Source: Bacteriovoracaceae bacterium | GTDB taxonomy: Bacteria > Bdellovibrionota > Bacteriovoracia > Bacteriovoracales > Bacteriovoracaceae | NCBI GenBank assembly: GCA_018649885.1 | Contig: JABIHA010000059.1 | Span: 1 to 56,267 of the forward strand | Length of the DNA stretch: 56,267 nt | Reading direction: 5' to 3' | Shown here: positions 31,448 to 42,459 of the stretch, piece by piece | Layout: each line of letters opens with the position of its first letter | Numbering within the stretch: position 1 is the stretch's first letter | Notes under the pieces: generated by a model | Databases searched by the model: none | What the model was told of the DNA's origin: nothing | Seen by the model: only the letters and a program-made list of their open reading frames with translations | Translations under genes and position numbers: made by a program

Positions 31448-32321
31448 GGGGGCAATTTTAATAAATAGAGACACCAAACTTTTTACTGTTGGCTATACAG
31501 GCAAGCAAGGTACTTTTCATTCGTTGCAATCTAAGGATTACGGCACTCAATTTGTGGGTGGAGTGACTCCTGGAAAGGGTGGAGTGATGCATGAAGGCCA
31601 TCCAGTTTTTAATTCAACAGCTGAGTGTGTTGACAAAACTGGGGCAGACGCCGCCATGATTTTTGTTCCACCACCATTCGCGGCTGACGCCATCATGGAG
31701 TGTGTGGATGCCGAGGTTCCTCTGATCGTAGCGATCACAGAAGGAATTCCTATTAACGATATGGTTAAGGTAAAAGCTGCCGTCCAAAATTCAAAATCAA
31801 GACTCATTGGTCCCAATTGCCCAGGATTAATAACTCCGGGAGAGTGTAAAATTGGTATCATGCCAGGCCATATTCATATGCCGGGAAGAGTGGGTGTGAT
31901 TTCAAGGTCGGGAACTCTAACGTATGAAGCCGTTTATCAATTAACACAAAGAGAAATTGGTCAAAGTACCTGTGTTGGTATTGGTGGAGATCCTGTAAAC
32001 GGGACAAATTTTATCGATGTTCTAAAATTATTTAATGCTGATCCAGACACTGATGCAGTTATTATGATTGGTGAAATCGGTGGAAGTGCAGAGACTGATG
32101 CAGCGAAATGGATTCAAGATAATATGAAAAAACCAGTAGTTAGCTTTATTGCTGGGGCTTCTGCTCCCAAAGGTAAGCGAATGGGACATGCTGGAGCTAT
32201 CATATCAGGCGGCGATGATACTGCTGAATCCAAGTTTAGAGTTCTTGAGGAGTGCGGCATATGCGTTGCTAGGTCTCCTGCCGAGCTTGGACAAAAGGTT
32301 GAAGAAGTTCTCAAACAGTAA
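31401..32321 (+). CDS. sucD: succinyl-CoA synthetase alpha subunit, start codon unusual
   Basis: This is the CoA-binding, phospho-His alpha subunit partnering Suc[13 protein letters not shown] and GGVTPGKGG form the CoA/nucleotide region. [10 protein letters not shown] carries the phosphorylated His, and [17 protein letters not shown] is the hinge. The family normally begins Met-x-Ile-Leu-Ile; here that Met position reads GGG (31449-31451) inside a G6 run. The only ATG in frame is at 31401, which adds 17 residues inside sucC without a ribosome binding site. A perfect AAGGAGG sits at 31437-31443, pointing to initiation near 31449-31455, perhaps at ATT 31455. Coordinates use the ATG; the true start is unresolved. 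Confidence 0.93.
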   Translation: MRPQKRLQQLKARRYRGAILINRDTKLFTVGYTGKQGTFHSLQSKDYGTQFVGGVTPGKGGVMHEGHPVFNSTAECVDKTGADAAMIFVPPPFAADAIMECVDAEVPLIVAITEGIPINDMVKVKAAVQNSKSRLIGPNCPGLITPGECKIGIMPGHIHMPGRVGVISRSGTLTYEAVYQLTQREIGQSTCVGIGGDPVNGTNFIDVLKLFNADPDTDAVIMIGEIGGSAETDAAKWIQDNMKKPVVSFIAGASAPKGKRMGHAGAIISGGDDTAESKFRVLEECGICVARSPAELGQKVEEVLKQ

Positions 32322-32364
32322 TCTTTTTGGTATTACTGCCTAAAAACTAGATAAATTATAGAAT

Positions 32365-32389
32365 GTGGTCTTGGAAAATCTAAGACCAC
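32365..32389. other. stem-loop in the ndk leader
   Basis: GTGGTCTT and AAGACCAC form a perfect 8-bp stem with a 9-nt loop in the sucD-ndk gap, just ahead of the ndk ribosome binding site AAAGGAG. There is no T-run, so it may stabilise the processed ndk message or mildly affect translation rather than terminate. Confidence 0.45.
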
Positions 32390-32410
32390 CTCTTCCTAAA
32401 GGAGTAAGTT

Positions 32411-32839
32411 ATGGCCATAGAGCGGACGTTTAGCATTATTAAGCCTAATGCGGTTGAAGATAATAATATTGGAAATATCATCTCAAAATTTGAAAAAGAA
32501 GGCCTAAGTATTGCTGCTGCAAAATTTTGCCATCTTTCAAAAGAAAAAGCTGAAGGCTTTTATATTGAACATAAAGAAAGACCATTTTTTGGCTCTCTTG
32601 TTTCTTTCATGGTTTCTGCACCTGTAATGCTTATGGTTCTTGAAGGCGAAAATGCTGTTACAAGAAACAGAGAAATTATGGGAGCAACTAATCCTTCAGA
32701 AGCTGAAGAGGGAACTCTTAGAAAGCTATATGCTAAGTCTATTGAGGCCAACGCTGTTCATGGCTCTGATTCACTGACTTCTGCAGAAAGAGAAATTTCA
32801 TATTTCTTCGAAAAAACCGAAATCTATTCTCGCAACTAA
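32411..32839 (+). CDS. ndk: nucleoside diphosphate kinase
   Basis: The 142-residue product has the standard length and motifs: [12 protein letters not shown] at the N-terminus, [18 protein letters not shown], and NAVHGSDS with the phosphorylated catalytic His. It transfers gamma-phosphates between nucleoside tri- and diphosphates. It follows sucCD, a common pairing that may channel the nucleotide made by succinyl-CoA synthetase. AAAGGAG precedes the ATG. A long perfect stem follows the stop. Confidence 0.97.
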   Translation: MAIERTFSIIKPNAVEDNNIGNIISKFEKEGLSIAAAKFCHLSKEKAEGFYIEHKERPFFGSLVSFMVSAPVMLMVLEGENAVTRNREIMGATNPSEAEEGTLRKLYAKSIEANAVHGSDSLTSAEREISYFFEKTEIYSRN

Positions 32840-32845
32840 ATAATC

Positions 32846-32881
32846 GAGCTAGCAAAGTGCGCGAGTGCACTTTGCTAGCTC
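32846..32881 (+). terminator. 15-bp perfect stem-loop after ndk
   Basis: GAGCTAGCAAAGTGC and its exact reverse complement flank a 6-nt loop, starting six bases past the ndk stop. The following sequence (TTATTT) is only a weak T-tract. It probably terminates or protects the sucCD-ndk message. The next gene starts 16 bp later. Confidence 0.75.
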
Positions 32882-32896
32882 TTATTTACCAACCTC

Positions 32897-34144
32897 ATGA
32901 AAAACAAAATCACAAATTATCTAAATAAAGGCCGACAACTTGGTCCAGGAATCGCTGTTGCTGCAACTGGAGTAGGGGCGGGTGACATGGTTGCCGCAGC
33001 AATGGCCTCCCAGCAGTATGGTTTGAGCGTGGCATGGGCCGTGGTGGTTGGTTCTATTTTGAAATATTTTATTAGCGAAGGTCTTGGAAGATGGCAGTTG
33101 TGCACAGATATGTCACTGCTAGAAGGCTGGATGACTCACCTTGGAGGGTGGGTACGTTATTACTTTGGGTTTTATTTAGTTGTTTGGACTTTCATTGTTT
33201 GCGGGGCCTTGATTGTGGCCACCGGACTTGCCGTTCATGCTATGTTTCCCATTATCTCAGTTCCTGTGGCGGGAGTCGTTCACTCACTGATTGCTCTGGT
33301 ACTTGTTTGGTATGGGGGCTACCATCACTTTGAATCCCTGATGAAAGTTTTTATTGGTGGCATGTTTTTTAGCTTCATCATATGTGCCTTTTGGGTTCGC
33401 CCTTTCCATCAAAGTTTTGCAGATATGTTTACACTGATGGCGCTTCCAGCTGGTTCCACCAAATTAGTTATAGCGACTATAGGTGGAGTGGGTGGAACCC
33501 TCACCATACTTAGTTATGGCCACTGGATAGGAGAAAAGGGTTGGAAAGGGGAGAGTTATCTCACTCTCATGAGAACTGACCTAAAAATAGCCTACTCTCT
33601 CACTGGTCTTTTTGCATTTTGCTTGATGGTTATGGCCTCAGAAACTCTTCACAAAAGTGGAATGAGTGTTTCAGGCGCAAAGGGTGCTTTAATGATGGCA
33701 TCAATGCTTGAGCAGAAGATGGGTCTTTTTGGAAAATATACTTTTTTATTGGGTTTTTGGGCCGCGACTTTCACTTCAGTACTTGGGGTTTGGCAAAGTG
33801 TACCTCTCATTTTTTGTGACTTTGTAAGGCTTTTGGATACTAAGTTTTCTAAGGGTGTAGTGATTTCAAGTAAAGGCAGTTGGTTTAGAGGCTATCTTCT
33901 ATTTTTATCGATCATTCCCCTAGTGTTATTATTTTACAAAAAGCCTTTTGGGCTTATAATTTTATATTCAATTGTAGGGGCCATGTTCATGCCATTTATT
34001 GCAGGAACTCTACTTTGGATGAACTCTAAAAAGAAGTGGATAGGTGAAAGGGGAGTCAGTGGGCCACTAGCAAAATGTGTGCTATCGATTTGTCTCCTTC
34101 TCTTTGTCGCACTCAGTATTAACTCCCTTGTAAGGCATCTTTGA
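32897..34144 (+). CDS. Nramp-related membrane transporter lacking the canonical metal motif
   Basis: The 415-residue product has about 11 transmembrane segments. The opening GPGIAVAATGVGAGDM and the order of helices follow the Nramp (natural resistance-associated macrophage protein) family. The classical metal-binding DPGN of TM1 reads GAGD, and the TM6 MPH motif reads SYGHW. Manganese/iron transport therefore cannot be assumed; divergent Nramp relatives move magnesium or other substrates. No good ribosome binding site precedes the ATG, which sits just after the ndk hairpin. The adenine deaminase gene follows 15 bp later, so co-expression is likely. Confidence 0.75.
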   Translation: MKNKITNYLNKGRQLGPGIAVAATGVGAGDMVAAAMASQQYGLSVAWAVVVGSILKYFISEGLGRWQLCTDMSLLEGWMTHLGGWVRYYFGFYLVVWTFIVCGALIVATGLAVHAMFPIISVPVAGVVHSLIALVLVWYGGYHHFESLMKVFIGGMFFSFIICAFWVRPFHQSFADMFTLMALPAGSTKLVIATIGGVGGTLTILSYGHWIGEKGWKGESYLTLMRTDLKIAYSLTGLFAFCLMVMASETLHKSGMSVSGAKGALMMASMLEQKMGLFGKYTFLLGFWAATFTSVLGVWQSVPLIFCDFVRLLDTKFSKGVVISSKGSWFRGYLLFLSIIPLVLLFYKKPFGLIILYSIVGAMFMPFIAGTLLWMNSKKKWIGERGVSGPLAKCVLSICLLLFVALSINSLVRHL

Positions 34145-34147
34145 TGA

Positions 34148-35185
<1,038 letters not shown>

Positions 35186-35327
35186 ATAGTTTCGCTGCAG
35201 TTTGCCTTTTTACTTTTGTCTTTTGAAGGTAGAATCGCCACTCGCTGTAATCAGCGGTTGCCCAGGGAGGTTGACGGTTTAATCGGCAGTTACACCCTGT
35301 AAAAATTACGTAAGCTTATGAAATCAC

Positions 35328-35356
35328 TTGTTTTAATGCGATGCATAAGGTACAAA
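35328..35356 (+). promoter_or_regulatory. candidate sigma-70 promoter for the CarD gene
   Basis: TTGTTT (35328-35333) and TACAAA (35351-35356) are separated by 17 bp, each matching four of six consensus positions. The start point would be near 35363, about 28 nt before the ATG. The rest of the 205-bp gap (35186-35390) holds a small CGCTG/CAGCG hairpin near 35254 and nothing else clear. Confidence 0.35.
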
Positions 35357-35390
35357 TAGAAGGTACCATTTTGCACATTGGGAGTCTTGT

Positions 35391-35864
35391 ATGTATGCTG
35401 CTGGCGATTATGTTGTTTGTCCTGGTCATGGGGTTGGGCAAGTTTTTGACGTTGAAGTCAAAGAAGTTGGCGGTTCCTCAATTTCCTTCTACATAGTAAA
35501 AGTTATCGCAAATGGTATGACCATTATGATTCCTCTCGATTCAAAAGATGGCATTAGAGTTCTTGCTCAAAATGCAGAAATCGAGCAAGTATTTTGTCTT
35601 TTATCAGATCACGATATAACTGTTGATACCTCTACTTGGAATAGAAGACATAGAGAGTATCTCGCCAAAATTAAAACAGGCTCACTCATCGAAATTGCCG
35701 ACGTACTTAGATCACTATTTCTTCTTAAGCACAGAAAGGCCCTAAGTTTCGGAGAGCGAAAAATGCTTGAGCTATGCAAAGAGCTTTTGGTCAAAGAAAT
35801 CGCTATTTCTCAAGGTAGCGAAGAGCTCTGTGTATCAGGTCGCATCGAAGAGTGCTTCCAGTAA
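35391..35864 (+). CDS. CarD-family transcription regulator
   Basis: The 157-residue product matches CarD/CdnL proteins, which bind RNA polymerase beta through an N-terminal Tudor-like domain and stabilise open promoter complexes. The start GDYVVCPGHGVGQV is the family hallmark, and IMIPLDSKDGIRVL follows. The C-terminal 100 residues are helical (NRRHREYLAKIKTG, then ALSFGERKMLELCKELLVKEIA). GGGAG precedes the ATG. It is monocistronic or leads into gltX, 110 bp downstream. Confidence 0.93.
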   Translation: MYAAGDYVVCPGHGVGQVFDVEVKEVGGSSISFYIVKVIANGMTIMIPLDSKDGIRVLAQNAEIEQVFCLLSDHDITVDTSTWNRRHREYLAKIKTGSLIEIADVLRSLFLLKHRKALSFGERKMLELCKELLVKEIAISQGSEELCVSGRIEECFQ

Positions 35865-35974
35865 GCCCAAACTAGAATCCACTAAATTAGGTTATATTCA
35901 CATCCATTGAATTTTGGTAAAATCTGCTCTGCCAGGCCCTCTATTTTGGAATTGGGCCTTTAGACGGAGACACC

Positions 35975-37399
35975 ATGTCAGTAAGAGTTCGATTCGCCCC
36001 CAGCCCTACGGGAAACCTCCATATTGGAAATGCCAGAACAGCGCTTTATAACTATCTGTATGCAAAAGCATCATCTGGAGTTTTTGTTCTCAGAGTAGAG
36101 GATACAGACCAGGAAAGATCTAAAAAAGAATTTGAAGATTCTCAAATGTCCGACTTGGCCTGGCTGGGAATTGAGTTTGATGAAGGACCTAATAACCCAG
36201 GAGAGTTTGGACCATACCGCCAAAGCGAGAGACTGGAAATTTACGACGAGTACGCTCAAAAACTGATGGCGGAGGGCAATGCTTACCACTGCTTTTGTTC
36301 AACTGAGCTTCTCGAGGCCAAAAAGGCCAAGGCCATAGAGGCCGGCGTTGATCCCCAATATGATGGAACTTGCAGGGGACTTTCTGCTGATGAAGTTTCT
36401 ACCAAAAAAGAGGCAGGCGAGTCCTTTGTGATTCGATTTCGCGCTCCTGATAAAGGTTATAAATTATGTGATCATGTTCGAGGTGAGGTCAATTTCCCCG
36501 CTGGAATGGTTGGCGATTTTGTTTTAGTGAGAAGTGGGGGACTTCCCATTTATAACTTTGCTTGTGTGGTAGATGATATGCTGATGAAAATCACCCACGT
36601 CATTAGAGGCGAAGATCACCTCAACAATACTCTTAGACAACTGATGCTATATGAGGCCCTTGGCTCAACTGCACCTGAGTTTGCTCATGCTTCACTTCTT
36701 ATAGGAAGTGATCGCCAAAAATTGTCAAAAAGGCATGGGGCCACTTCCGTCGCCCAATACAAAGAGGGCAGGTATCTTCCTCAGGCCCTGACCAATTATC
36801 TGTGTCTTTTAGGATGGTCTCACCCCGATGAACTCGATGTCTTTTCACTAGGGGATCTAGAGAGTGTTTTTTCAATTGATCGCTTTAACAAAGCTGCTGC
36901 CATTTATGACCTAGAAAAACTGGCTTATATTAATGGCCAACATCTAAGAAAAATGGATGACTTAGAAATATTTGGAAGACTTGATACGAAAGAGCTAGAG
37001 TGCACGGATAAGAGCGATGAGTGGAAAATCAAGATGGTCACTCTCTTTAAAAAGGACGCCAATTTTTTCAGCGATATTGAAGACAAACTATCTCTTATTT
37101 TTGGACTAGATGTTGAAAATAGTGAAGAGGTAGCTGAAGTTCAAGGTTGGGAGAGTACAACTTCCATCCGAAATTATGTGGGAGAAAAATTGGCCAGCAT
37201 GGATGGTGAATACCTTCGCTCTGAGGATCTTAAGTCTTGGATGGGTGAGCTAAAATCTGAATTTAAAATAAAAGGTAAAGAGCTTTTTAAGGGGTTGAGG
37301 GTTGTCCTTACAGGAAGGGCCCATGGGCCTGACCTCGGTGAATTGGTGACACTCACAACCCTTACAATTCTTAAAAAAAGGGTGAGCAATGCCAACTGA
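35975..37399 (+). CDS. gltX: glutamyl-tRNA synthetase
   Basis: The 474-residue product is a class I aminoacyl-tRNA synthetase that charges tRNA-Glu. APSPTGNLHIGNARTALYN holds the HIGH motif (HIGN) and KLSKRHG the KMSKS equivalent. ALTNYLCLLGWSHPDE is typical of GltX. CFCSTE and the downstream CRG resemble the zinc-binding part of some enzymes, but the fourth ligand is not obvious. The C-terminal RVVLTGRAHGPDLGELV is the anticodon-domain signature. It overlaps cysS by 11 bp. Confidence 0.96.
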   Translation: MSVRVRFAPSPTGNLHIGNARTALYNYLYAKASSGVFVLRVEDTDQERSKKEFEDSQMSDLAWLGIEFDEGPNNPGEFGPYRQSERLEIYDEYAQKLMAEGNAYHCFCSTELLEAKKAKAIEAGVDPQYDGTCRGLSADEVSTKKEAGESFVIRFRAPDKGYKLCDHVRGEVNFPAGMVGDFVLVRSGGLPIYNFACVVDDMLMKITHVIRGEDHLNNTLRQLMLYEALGSTAPEFAHASLLIGSDRQKLSKRHGATSVAQYKEGRYLPQALTNYLCLLGWSHPDELDVFSLGDLESVFSIDRFNKAAAIYDLEKLAYINGQHLRKMDDLEIFGRLDTKELECTDKSDEWKIKMVTLFKKDANFFSDIEDKLSLIFGLDVENSEEVAEVQGWESTTSIRNYVGEKLASMDGEYLRSEDLKSWMGELKSEFKIKGKELFKGLRVVLTGRAHGPDLGELVTLTTLTILKKRVSNAN

Positions 37400-38840
37400 G
37401 TTAAAGATCTTTAATAATCTGACACGAAAAAAAGAGGTTTTCACTCCTCAAGATCCAAAAAATGTTAGGTACTACTCATGTGGTCCTACAACTTATAATT
37501 TTTTACATGTGGGAAATGCTCGGGCCGCAGTTGTGGGCGACTTGTTCAACAGAGTTCTACGCGCCTTGGGTTTTGGTGTCACTTTTGTAAGAAACTTTAC
37601 CGATGTAGATGACAAAATTATTGAGGCAGCTGCAAAACGCGGAATTGGTGCTATTGAGCATGCAGCTGAGTTTGTTGAAGAGTGTAAAAAAGATTATCTA
37701 TCCCTTGGTATGATGGAGCCTGACTTTAGTCCAAAGGTCTCTGAAACCATGCCAGAAATAATATCTATGATTGAGCAAATTATTGAAAATGGTTTTGGCT
37801 ACGTTATAGACGGAGAAGTTTTTTACGAAGTTCCAAAAAAAGCTGATTACGGAAAGCTATCTAAGAAAAAGCTAGATGATCTCCAACATGGAAAACGAGT
37901 GGGAGTAGATGAGAAGAAGAGAAATCCTGCTGATTTTGTATTGTGGAAACCTGCAAAAAAAGGAGAGCCCAGCTGGGAGTCTCCGTGGGGAGCAGGAAGA
38001 CCTGGCTGGCATATTGAATGCTCTGCTATGAATAGAAAAATTTTAGGAGATACAATTGACTTACATCATGGGGGAATTGACTTAATGTTTCCCCATCATG
38101 AAAACGAAATTGCTCAAAGTGAGGCCGCCAATTCAAAGCAGTTTTGCCTTTATTGGGCCCATAACGAATTTTTGAATATGGGGTCTGAAAAAATGTCCAA
38201 GTCTCTTGGTAATGTGATTACCATTAGAAAATTTGTGGAGACATATGGTGGACAAGTATTAAGACAACTCTTGGTTGGAGTGCACTACCGATCTGTCATG
38301 GAATGGACAGATGAGGTTGTCGAAAGGGCCATGAGTGATGTGGAGAGAATTCACGAGTTTGTTCTAGAGCTTGAGAAAGCGGGGAGAGAGGGCGAGGCAA
38401 GTGAAGATGTGATTAGTAAATTTGAGGCCATAAAACCTGCAATGGAAAAAGATCTAGCAAATGATTTTAATGTTCCAGGAGCTCTTTCGCATTTTTTCAC
38501 AATGATAAGAGATTTGAGAAGAGAAGTTTTAACTAAAGGGACAATCCCGGAAAATCTGTCCGTCGTAATAGGTGAAGTCATTAACTTTTCCAACCATGCT
38601 CTCGGCGTGATTGACCCCGATCCAGTGTCAGTTTTAGCTGGACTTCAGTCCACAAAGAAGGCCCTTAAAGGTGGCGGTAAATTTAGTGATGCTGAAATCG
38701 AGGATTTAATAAGGCAAAGGAAACAGGCCCGCGCGGATAAAAATTGGTCCCGTGCAGATGAGTTGAGAGATATTTTTAAAGAAAATGGAATTGTTTTAAA
38801 AGATCGTCCCGATGGGACCACTACTTGGGGCCATGAGTAA
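37389..38840 (+). CDS. cysS: cysteinyl-tRNA synthetase
   Basis: The 483-residue product charges tRNA-Cys. Motifs: YSCGPTTYNFLHVGNARAA with a zinc Cys and the HIGH-type HVGN, GWHIECSAM with another zinc Cys, HHGGIDLMFPHHENE, and EKMSKSLGN. The C-terminal RKQARADKNWSRADELRD is the usual end of the family. Start overlaps gltX by 11 bp; uvrB begins directly after its stop. gltX-cysS-uvrB thus look like one transcription unit. Confidence 0.97.
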   Translation: MPTELKIFNNLTRKKEVFTPQDPKNVRYYSCGPTTYNFLHVGNARAAVVGDLFNRVLRALGFGVTFVRNFTDVDDKIIEAAAKRGIGAIEHAAEFVEECKKDYLSLGMMEPDFSPKVSETMPEIISMIEQIIENGFGYVIDGEVFYEVPKKADYGKLSKKKLDDLQHGKRVGVDEKKRNPADFVLWKPAKKGEPSWESPWGAGRPGWHIECSAMNRKILGDTIDLHHGGIDLMFPHHENEIAQSEAANSKQFCLYWAHNEFLNMGSEKMSKSLGNVITIRKFVETYGGQVLRQLLVGVHYRSVMEWTDEVVERAMSDVERIHEFVLELEKAGREGEASEDVISKFEAIKPAMEKDLANDFNVPGALSHFFTMIRDLRREVLTKGTIPENLSVVIGEVINFSNHALGVIDPDPVSVLAGLQSTKKALKGGGKFSDAEIEDLIRQRKQARADKNWSRADELRDIFKENGIVLKDRPDGTTTWGHE

Positions 38841-40844
38841 GTGGGGGGATTTAAATTAAAAAGTAAGTTCAAACCCACCGGAGATCAGCCCGAGGCCATA
38901 AAGCAGCTGGTTGATGCATTTACTAGGGGTAAAAAAAAACAAACTCTTTTAGGTGTGACTGGATCTGGGAAAACTTTTACCATGGCCAATATCATTGCTC
39001 AGCTTGGTAAGAAGGCCCTAATATTAGCACCTAATAAAACTCTTGCGGCCCAATTATTCTCGGAATTTCGCGAATTCTTTCCAGAAAATGCAGTTGAATA
39101 CTTTGTCTCTTATTATGACTACTATCAACCAGAAGCTTATGTTCCAGGATCTGATACTTATATAGAAAAAGATTCTTCCATCAATGATGAAATTGATAAA
39201 CTCAAGCACTCTGCTACAAGGAGTCTCCTCGAAAGAGATGATGTTATCGTTGTGGCCAGTGTTAGTTGTATTTATGGTATTGGCTCTCCAGACGAATATC
39301 TCTCTCACAGAGTTTCACTATATGTTGATGATGAATGCGATCGCGACGAGCTCATAAGAGAGCTGGTTTCCATGCAATACACTCGCAATGATATTGATTT
39401 TTCCAGGGGAACCTTTAGGGTTAGAGGAGATGTGTTAGAAGTTTTTCCTGCCCATGAAGATTCACAAGTAATACGCATTGAATTCTTTGATGACCTAGTT
39501 GAAGGAATTTTCCTGGTAGATCCGCTAAGAGGAAAGATCTTACAAGATTTAAAAAAGACCACTATATATCCTTCGAGTCACTACGTCGTGGGCAAAGAAA
39601 AGCTAAAGGTGGCCATGGGGACGATTCAAGAAGAGCTCCGGGAAAGAATCAATTATTTTCAAAAGGAAAATAAGCTAGTAGAAAAACAACGAATTGAGCA
39701 AAGAACACTTCTTGATTTGGAGATGCTCGATGAACTTGGATACTGCAATGGGATTGAAAATTATTCAAGGCATATCACAGCTTCAAATATTGGAGACCCT
39801 CCGCCAACTCTGATAGATTATTTTGGTGATGATTTTATCATGATTATTGATGAGTCTCACATTGCCGTTTCTCAAGTTGGTGGAATGTTCAGAGGAGATC
39901 GGGCCAGAAAAATGAATTTAGTTGATTTTGGATTTCGTCTTCCAAGCGCTCTCGACAATAGACCCTTAAATTTTGACGAGTTTGAAAGTAAGATTGATCA
40001 AACTCTATACGTATCAGCGACCCCGGGAGATTATGAACTCTCAGAAACCGGAGGTGAGTATGTTGAGCAGATCATTAGACCTACAGGTCTTCTCGATCCG
40101 TTAGTTGAGGTGAGAAGCGCCAATACTCAAGTTGATGATCTTTTAATTGAGTCTAAAAAGGTTATTTCTTCTGGGTTTCGAGTGCTTGTAACAACACTGA
40201 CTAAAAAAATGGCAGAGGAGCTGACAAATTTTTACAAAGGGGCCGGTTTGAAGGTGAGGTATCTTCATTCTGATATAGACACCCTCGAGAGAATGGAAAT
40301 TTTGCGTGACTTGAGACTGGGCGAGTTTGATATCTTAGTGGGGATCAACCTTTTACGAGAAGGACTTGATTTACCTGAAGTCGCACTTGTGGCCATTTTG
40401 GATGCTGATAAAGAAGGGTTTTTAAGATCTATCAGGTCTCTTATTCAAACAATAGGAAGGGCCGCAAGAAATAGTGAAGGAAGGGTTATCCTCTACGCCA
40501 ATAAAATGACCAAGAGTATGGAGAAGGCCATCTATGAGACAAAGAGAAGAAGAGAAATTCAAACGGCTCTCAATGAAAAAGAAGGCATTGTTCCTGCAAC
40601 TGTCATCAAAGAGGTTTCAGGGGGCATTATTGATGTTTTATCAAAAAATAAGAAGGCCTATGGGCACCTTAAAAATCAAATGAATAAAAACAAAGAAGTC
40701 GGTCTTTCTCCAGGAGAGATCGATTCAAAAATAAAAGATTTAAAAAATCTGATGAAAGCAGCGGCCAAAGACCTTAGATTTGAAGAAGCTGCACAAGTAC
40801 GAGACGAAATAAAATTACTTGAGGAAGCAAGACTAATCCTATAA
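38841..40844 (+). CDS. uvrB: excinuclease ABC subunit B
   Basis: The 667-residue product is the damage-verifying helicase-like subunit of nucleotide excision repair. [10 protein letters not shown] is the Walker A motif and [20 protein letters not shown] the DNA-clamping beta-hairpin. DESH is motif II, and [16 protein letters not shown] motif VI. The C-terminal UVR domain ([15 protein letters not shown]) contacts UvrC. The start is a GTG directly after the cysS stop; the residues that follow ([17 protein letters not shown]) match the family N-terminus, supporting it. Confidence 0.97.
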   Translation: MGGFKLKSKFKPTGDQPEAIKQLVDAFTRGKKKQTLLGVTGSGKTFTMANIIAQLGKKALILAPNKTLAAQLFSEFREFFPENAVEYFVSYYDYYQPEAYVPGSDTYIEKDSSINDEIDKLKHSATRSLLERDDVIVVASVSCIYGIGSPDEYLSHRVSLYVDDECDRDELIRELVSMQYTRNDIDFSRGTFRVRGDVLEVFPAHEDSQVIRIEFFDDLVEGIFLVDPLRGKILQDLKKTTIYPSSHYVVGKEKLKVAMGTIQEELRERINYFQKENKLVEKQRIEQRTLLDLEMLDELGYCNGIENYSRHITASNIGDPPPTLIDYFGDDFIMIIDESHIAVSQVGGMFRGDRARKMNLVDFGFRLPSALDNRPLNFDEFESKIDQTLYVSATPGDYELSETGGEYVEQIIRPTGLLDPLVEVRSANTQVDDLLIESKKVISSGFRVLVTTLTKKMAEELTNFYKGAGLKVRYLHSDIDTLERMEILRDLRLGEFDILVGINLLREGLDLPEVALVAILDADKEGFLRSIRSLIQTIGRAARNSEGRVILYANKMTKSMEKAIYETKRRREIQTALNEKEGIVPATVIKEVSGGIIDVLSKNKKAYGHLKNQMNKNKEVGLSPGEIDSKIKDLKNLMKAAAKDLRFEEAAQVRDEIKLLEEARLIL

Positions 40845-40888
40845 CAGAGCTTTCTTCCACCTTTTTCTAGGTACTTAATTACAATACA

Positions 40889-41284
40889 ATGGTAGTTATG
40901 AAGTGTATCTATCACATTTTCTTTTTCACAACGGTATTTTGGTTTTTCAGTTCTTCTGATGCATACAGTAAAGAGGCCCATTATAGTGACTCATTTAGAA
41001 TTATTGTGATAGGTAGCAAGATGGCGGTGGTTTCTCCCAAGGATTTTTCTGTGGGACAGGCCGTGATCATTGAAAATAAAACCTTGGATTATATTAGAGG
41101 AAAATTGCAAAATGCTGACGGAGTATTATTAAGACATATATCCATTGCCCCGGGAAAGTTTGATTCCCAGGTGCTTGATGGCAAGAAAGGGGAGATATTT
41201 TATTTCTTTCCACTTTCACCCTCAGGTCAAGAAGCGGTTTTAAAAGTAGGAAATACCCCTTATGAGATTCCTCCAAAGAGATAA
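40889..41284 (+). CDS. exported small protein of unknown function
   Basis: The 131-residue product starts with a signal peptide (CIYHIFFFTTVFWFFSSSDAYS). The mature part is about 105 residues and looks beta-rich (FRIIVIGSKMAVVS, then QAVIIENKTLDYIRG). It has no cysteines or recognisable motif. An ATG three codons downstream is an alternative start. Its end overlaps the metallophosphoesterase start by 23 bp, so the two are probably coupled. Confidence 0.6.
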   Translation: MVVMKCIYHIFFFTTVFWFFSSSDAYSKEAHYSDSFRIIVIGSKMAVVSPKDFSVGQAVIIENKTLDYIRGKLQNADGVLLRHISIAPGKFDSQVLDGKKGEIFYFFPLSPSGQEAVLKVGNTPYEIPPKR

Positions 41285-42407
41285 AGTCAAAAAGACTTAT
41301 ATCGTAATATCTGATCTGCACTTGTCTGCAGGTGTCTTTATTGATGGGAAAAGAAATGTTTTAGAAGAATTTCATGATGACAAGGAGCTTGTTGATTTTT
41401 TGAAGTTCTACTCAACTGGTACCTATGACAAGAGGCCGGTTGAGCTTATCATAAATGGTGATTTCTTAGATTTTTTGGCCGTGCCTTACGTTAATTATTT
41501 TGATGATGAGTTTTGGAGTGAAAAGGCCACCAAAGAAAAATTGCAGCATATCATTAACGCTCATCATGAAGTGATAGATGCTCTTGGAGAGTTCGCCAAC
41601 TGTAAGAATAAAAATGTAGTGTATATTATTGGCAATCATGATGGTGAGCTTGCTTTTTCTTCTATAAGAGAAGATTTCAAAAAAACACTTAAACTTCAAG
41701 AAGATGATTCATTTTTATTTATCTTTGATAATTCAGAGTATATTCCCATTCCTGGTGTTGTGATTAAACATGGCCATCAGTACGAGAAGGCCCACAGTTT
41801 CAATCCTTCAGAGTCTTTGATTACGGCCAAGGGTGGGCAGGCCTACTTTTCTCCTCCGTGGGGAAGTTATTATGTCACAAGAATTGTGAACAAGTTTAAA
41901 GAAGAAAGAGGCTATATCGGGGCCATTAAACCAATCAGAATCTTGATTGCTTATGGTCTATTTTTTGACACACTTTTTACCATTAGATTCTTATTTGCCT
42001 CAACATTTTATTTTTTTATGGTTAGGTTTATTCGCTTTTTTAAAGCTGGAAAAAAAATGCTTGCAAGAGAATTTTTTAAAGACTTACTGGAGAGTGTGGC
42101 AGGTGAGCTAGAGCTATTCCGGGACTACGGAACACTGGCCAATAAATTTTTTGAAAATAGACCCGAAGTAAAGGCCTTAATTGTTGGCCACACTCATGAA
42201 GCTGAGTATACTGAGTTTCCAGGTGGAGCAGTTTTTATTAATACTGGAACTTGGACAAAATTTTATCAACTTGATTTCACAAAACTTCAAATCGAAAATA
42301 AACTTACCTATGCCCAGATTGATGAGATTGATCAATCTGATCATATTGATATGGCCCTAAATTCTTGGAAGGGTACATCAAAGCTACCTTATGATGAGTA
42401 TTTCTAG
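41262..42407 (+). CDS. metallophosphoesterase with a hydrophobic insert
   Basis: The 381-residue product has the complete calcineurin-like metal site: SDLHLS, NGDFLDF, IGNHDGE, KHGHQ and VGHTHEAE in order. The arrangement is like LpxH/UDP-diacylglucosamine hydrolase relatives, but the protein is longer. A hydrophobic stretch near residues 225-265 (AYGLFFDTLFTIRFLFAST, then FFMVRFIRFF) suggests membrane association. A phospholipid or lipid A precursor substrate is possible but not shown. The ATG start lies within the previous gene. Confidence 0.8.
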   Translation: MRFLQRDKVKKTYIVISDLHLSAGVFIDGKRNVLEEFHDDKELVDFLKFYSTGTYDKRPVELIINGDFLDFLAVPYVNYFDDEFWSEKATKEKLQHIINAHHEVIDALGEFANCKNKNVVYIIGNHDGELAFSSIREDFKKTLKLQEDDSFLFIFDNSEYIPIPGVVIKHGHQYEKAHSFNPSESLITAKGGQAYFSPPWGSYYVTRIVNKFKEERGYIGAIKPIRILIAYGLFFDTLFTIRFLFASTFYFFMVRFIRFFKAGKKMLAREFFKDLLESVAGELELFRDYGTLANKFFENRPEVKALIVGHTHEAEYTEFPGGAVFINTGTWTKFYQLDFTKLQIENKLTYAQIDEIDQSDHIDMALNSWKGTSKLPYDEYF

Positions 42408-42459
42408 AATTGATTTGGCTAGACCTAAACCTAGGTCAACGTTTAAGTCAAAGTAGGGT

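Noticed and set aside
35934..35959. AGGCCC/GGGCCT inverted repeat before gltX as a terminator
   Set aside because: Long loop and no adequate T-tract; AGGCC-type words are frequent in this DNA.
36071..36289. Antisense frames over gltX, cysS, uvrB and sucCD
   Set aside because: They are shadows of strongly conserved genes and have no ribosome binding sites.
42422..42437. GACCTA/TAGGTC hairpin as a terminator between convergent genes
   Set aside because: Stem is only 6 bp and no T-run follows on either strand.
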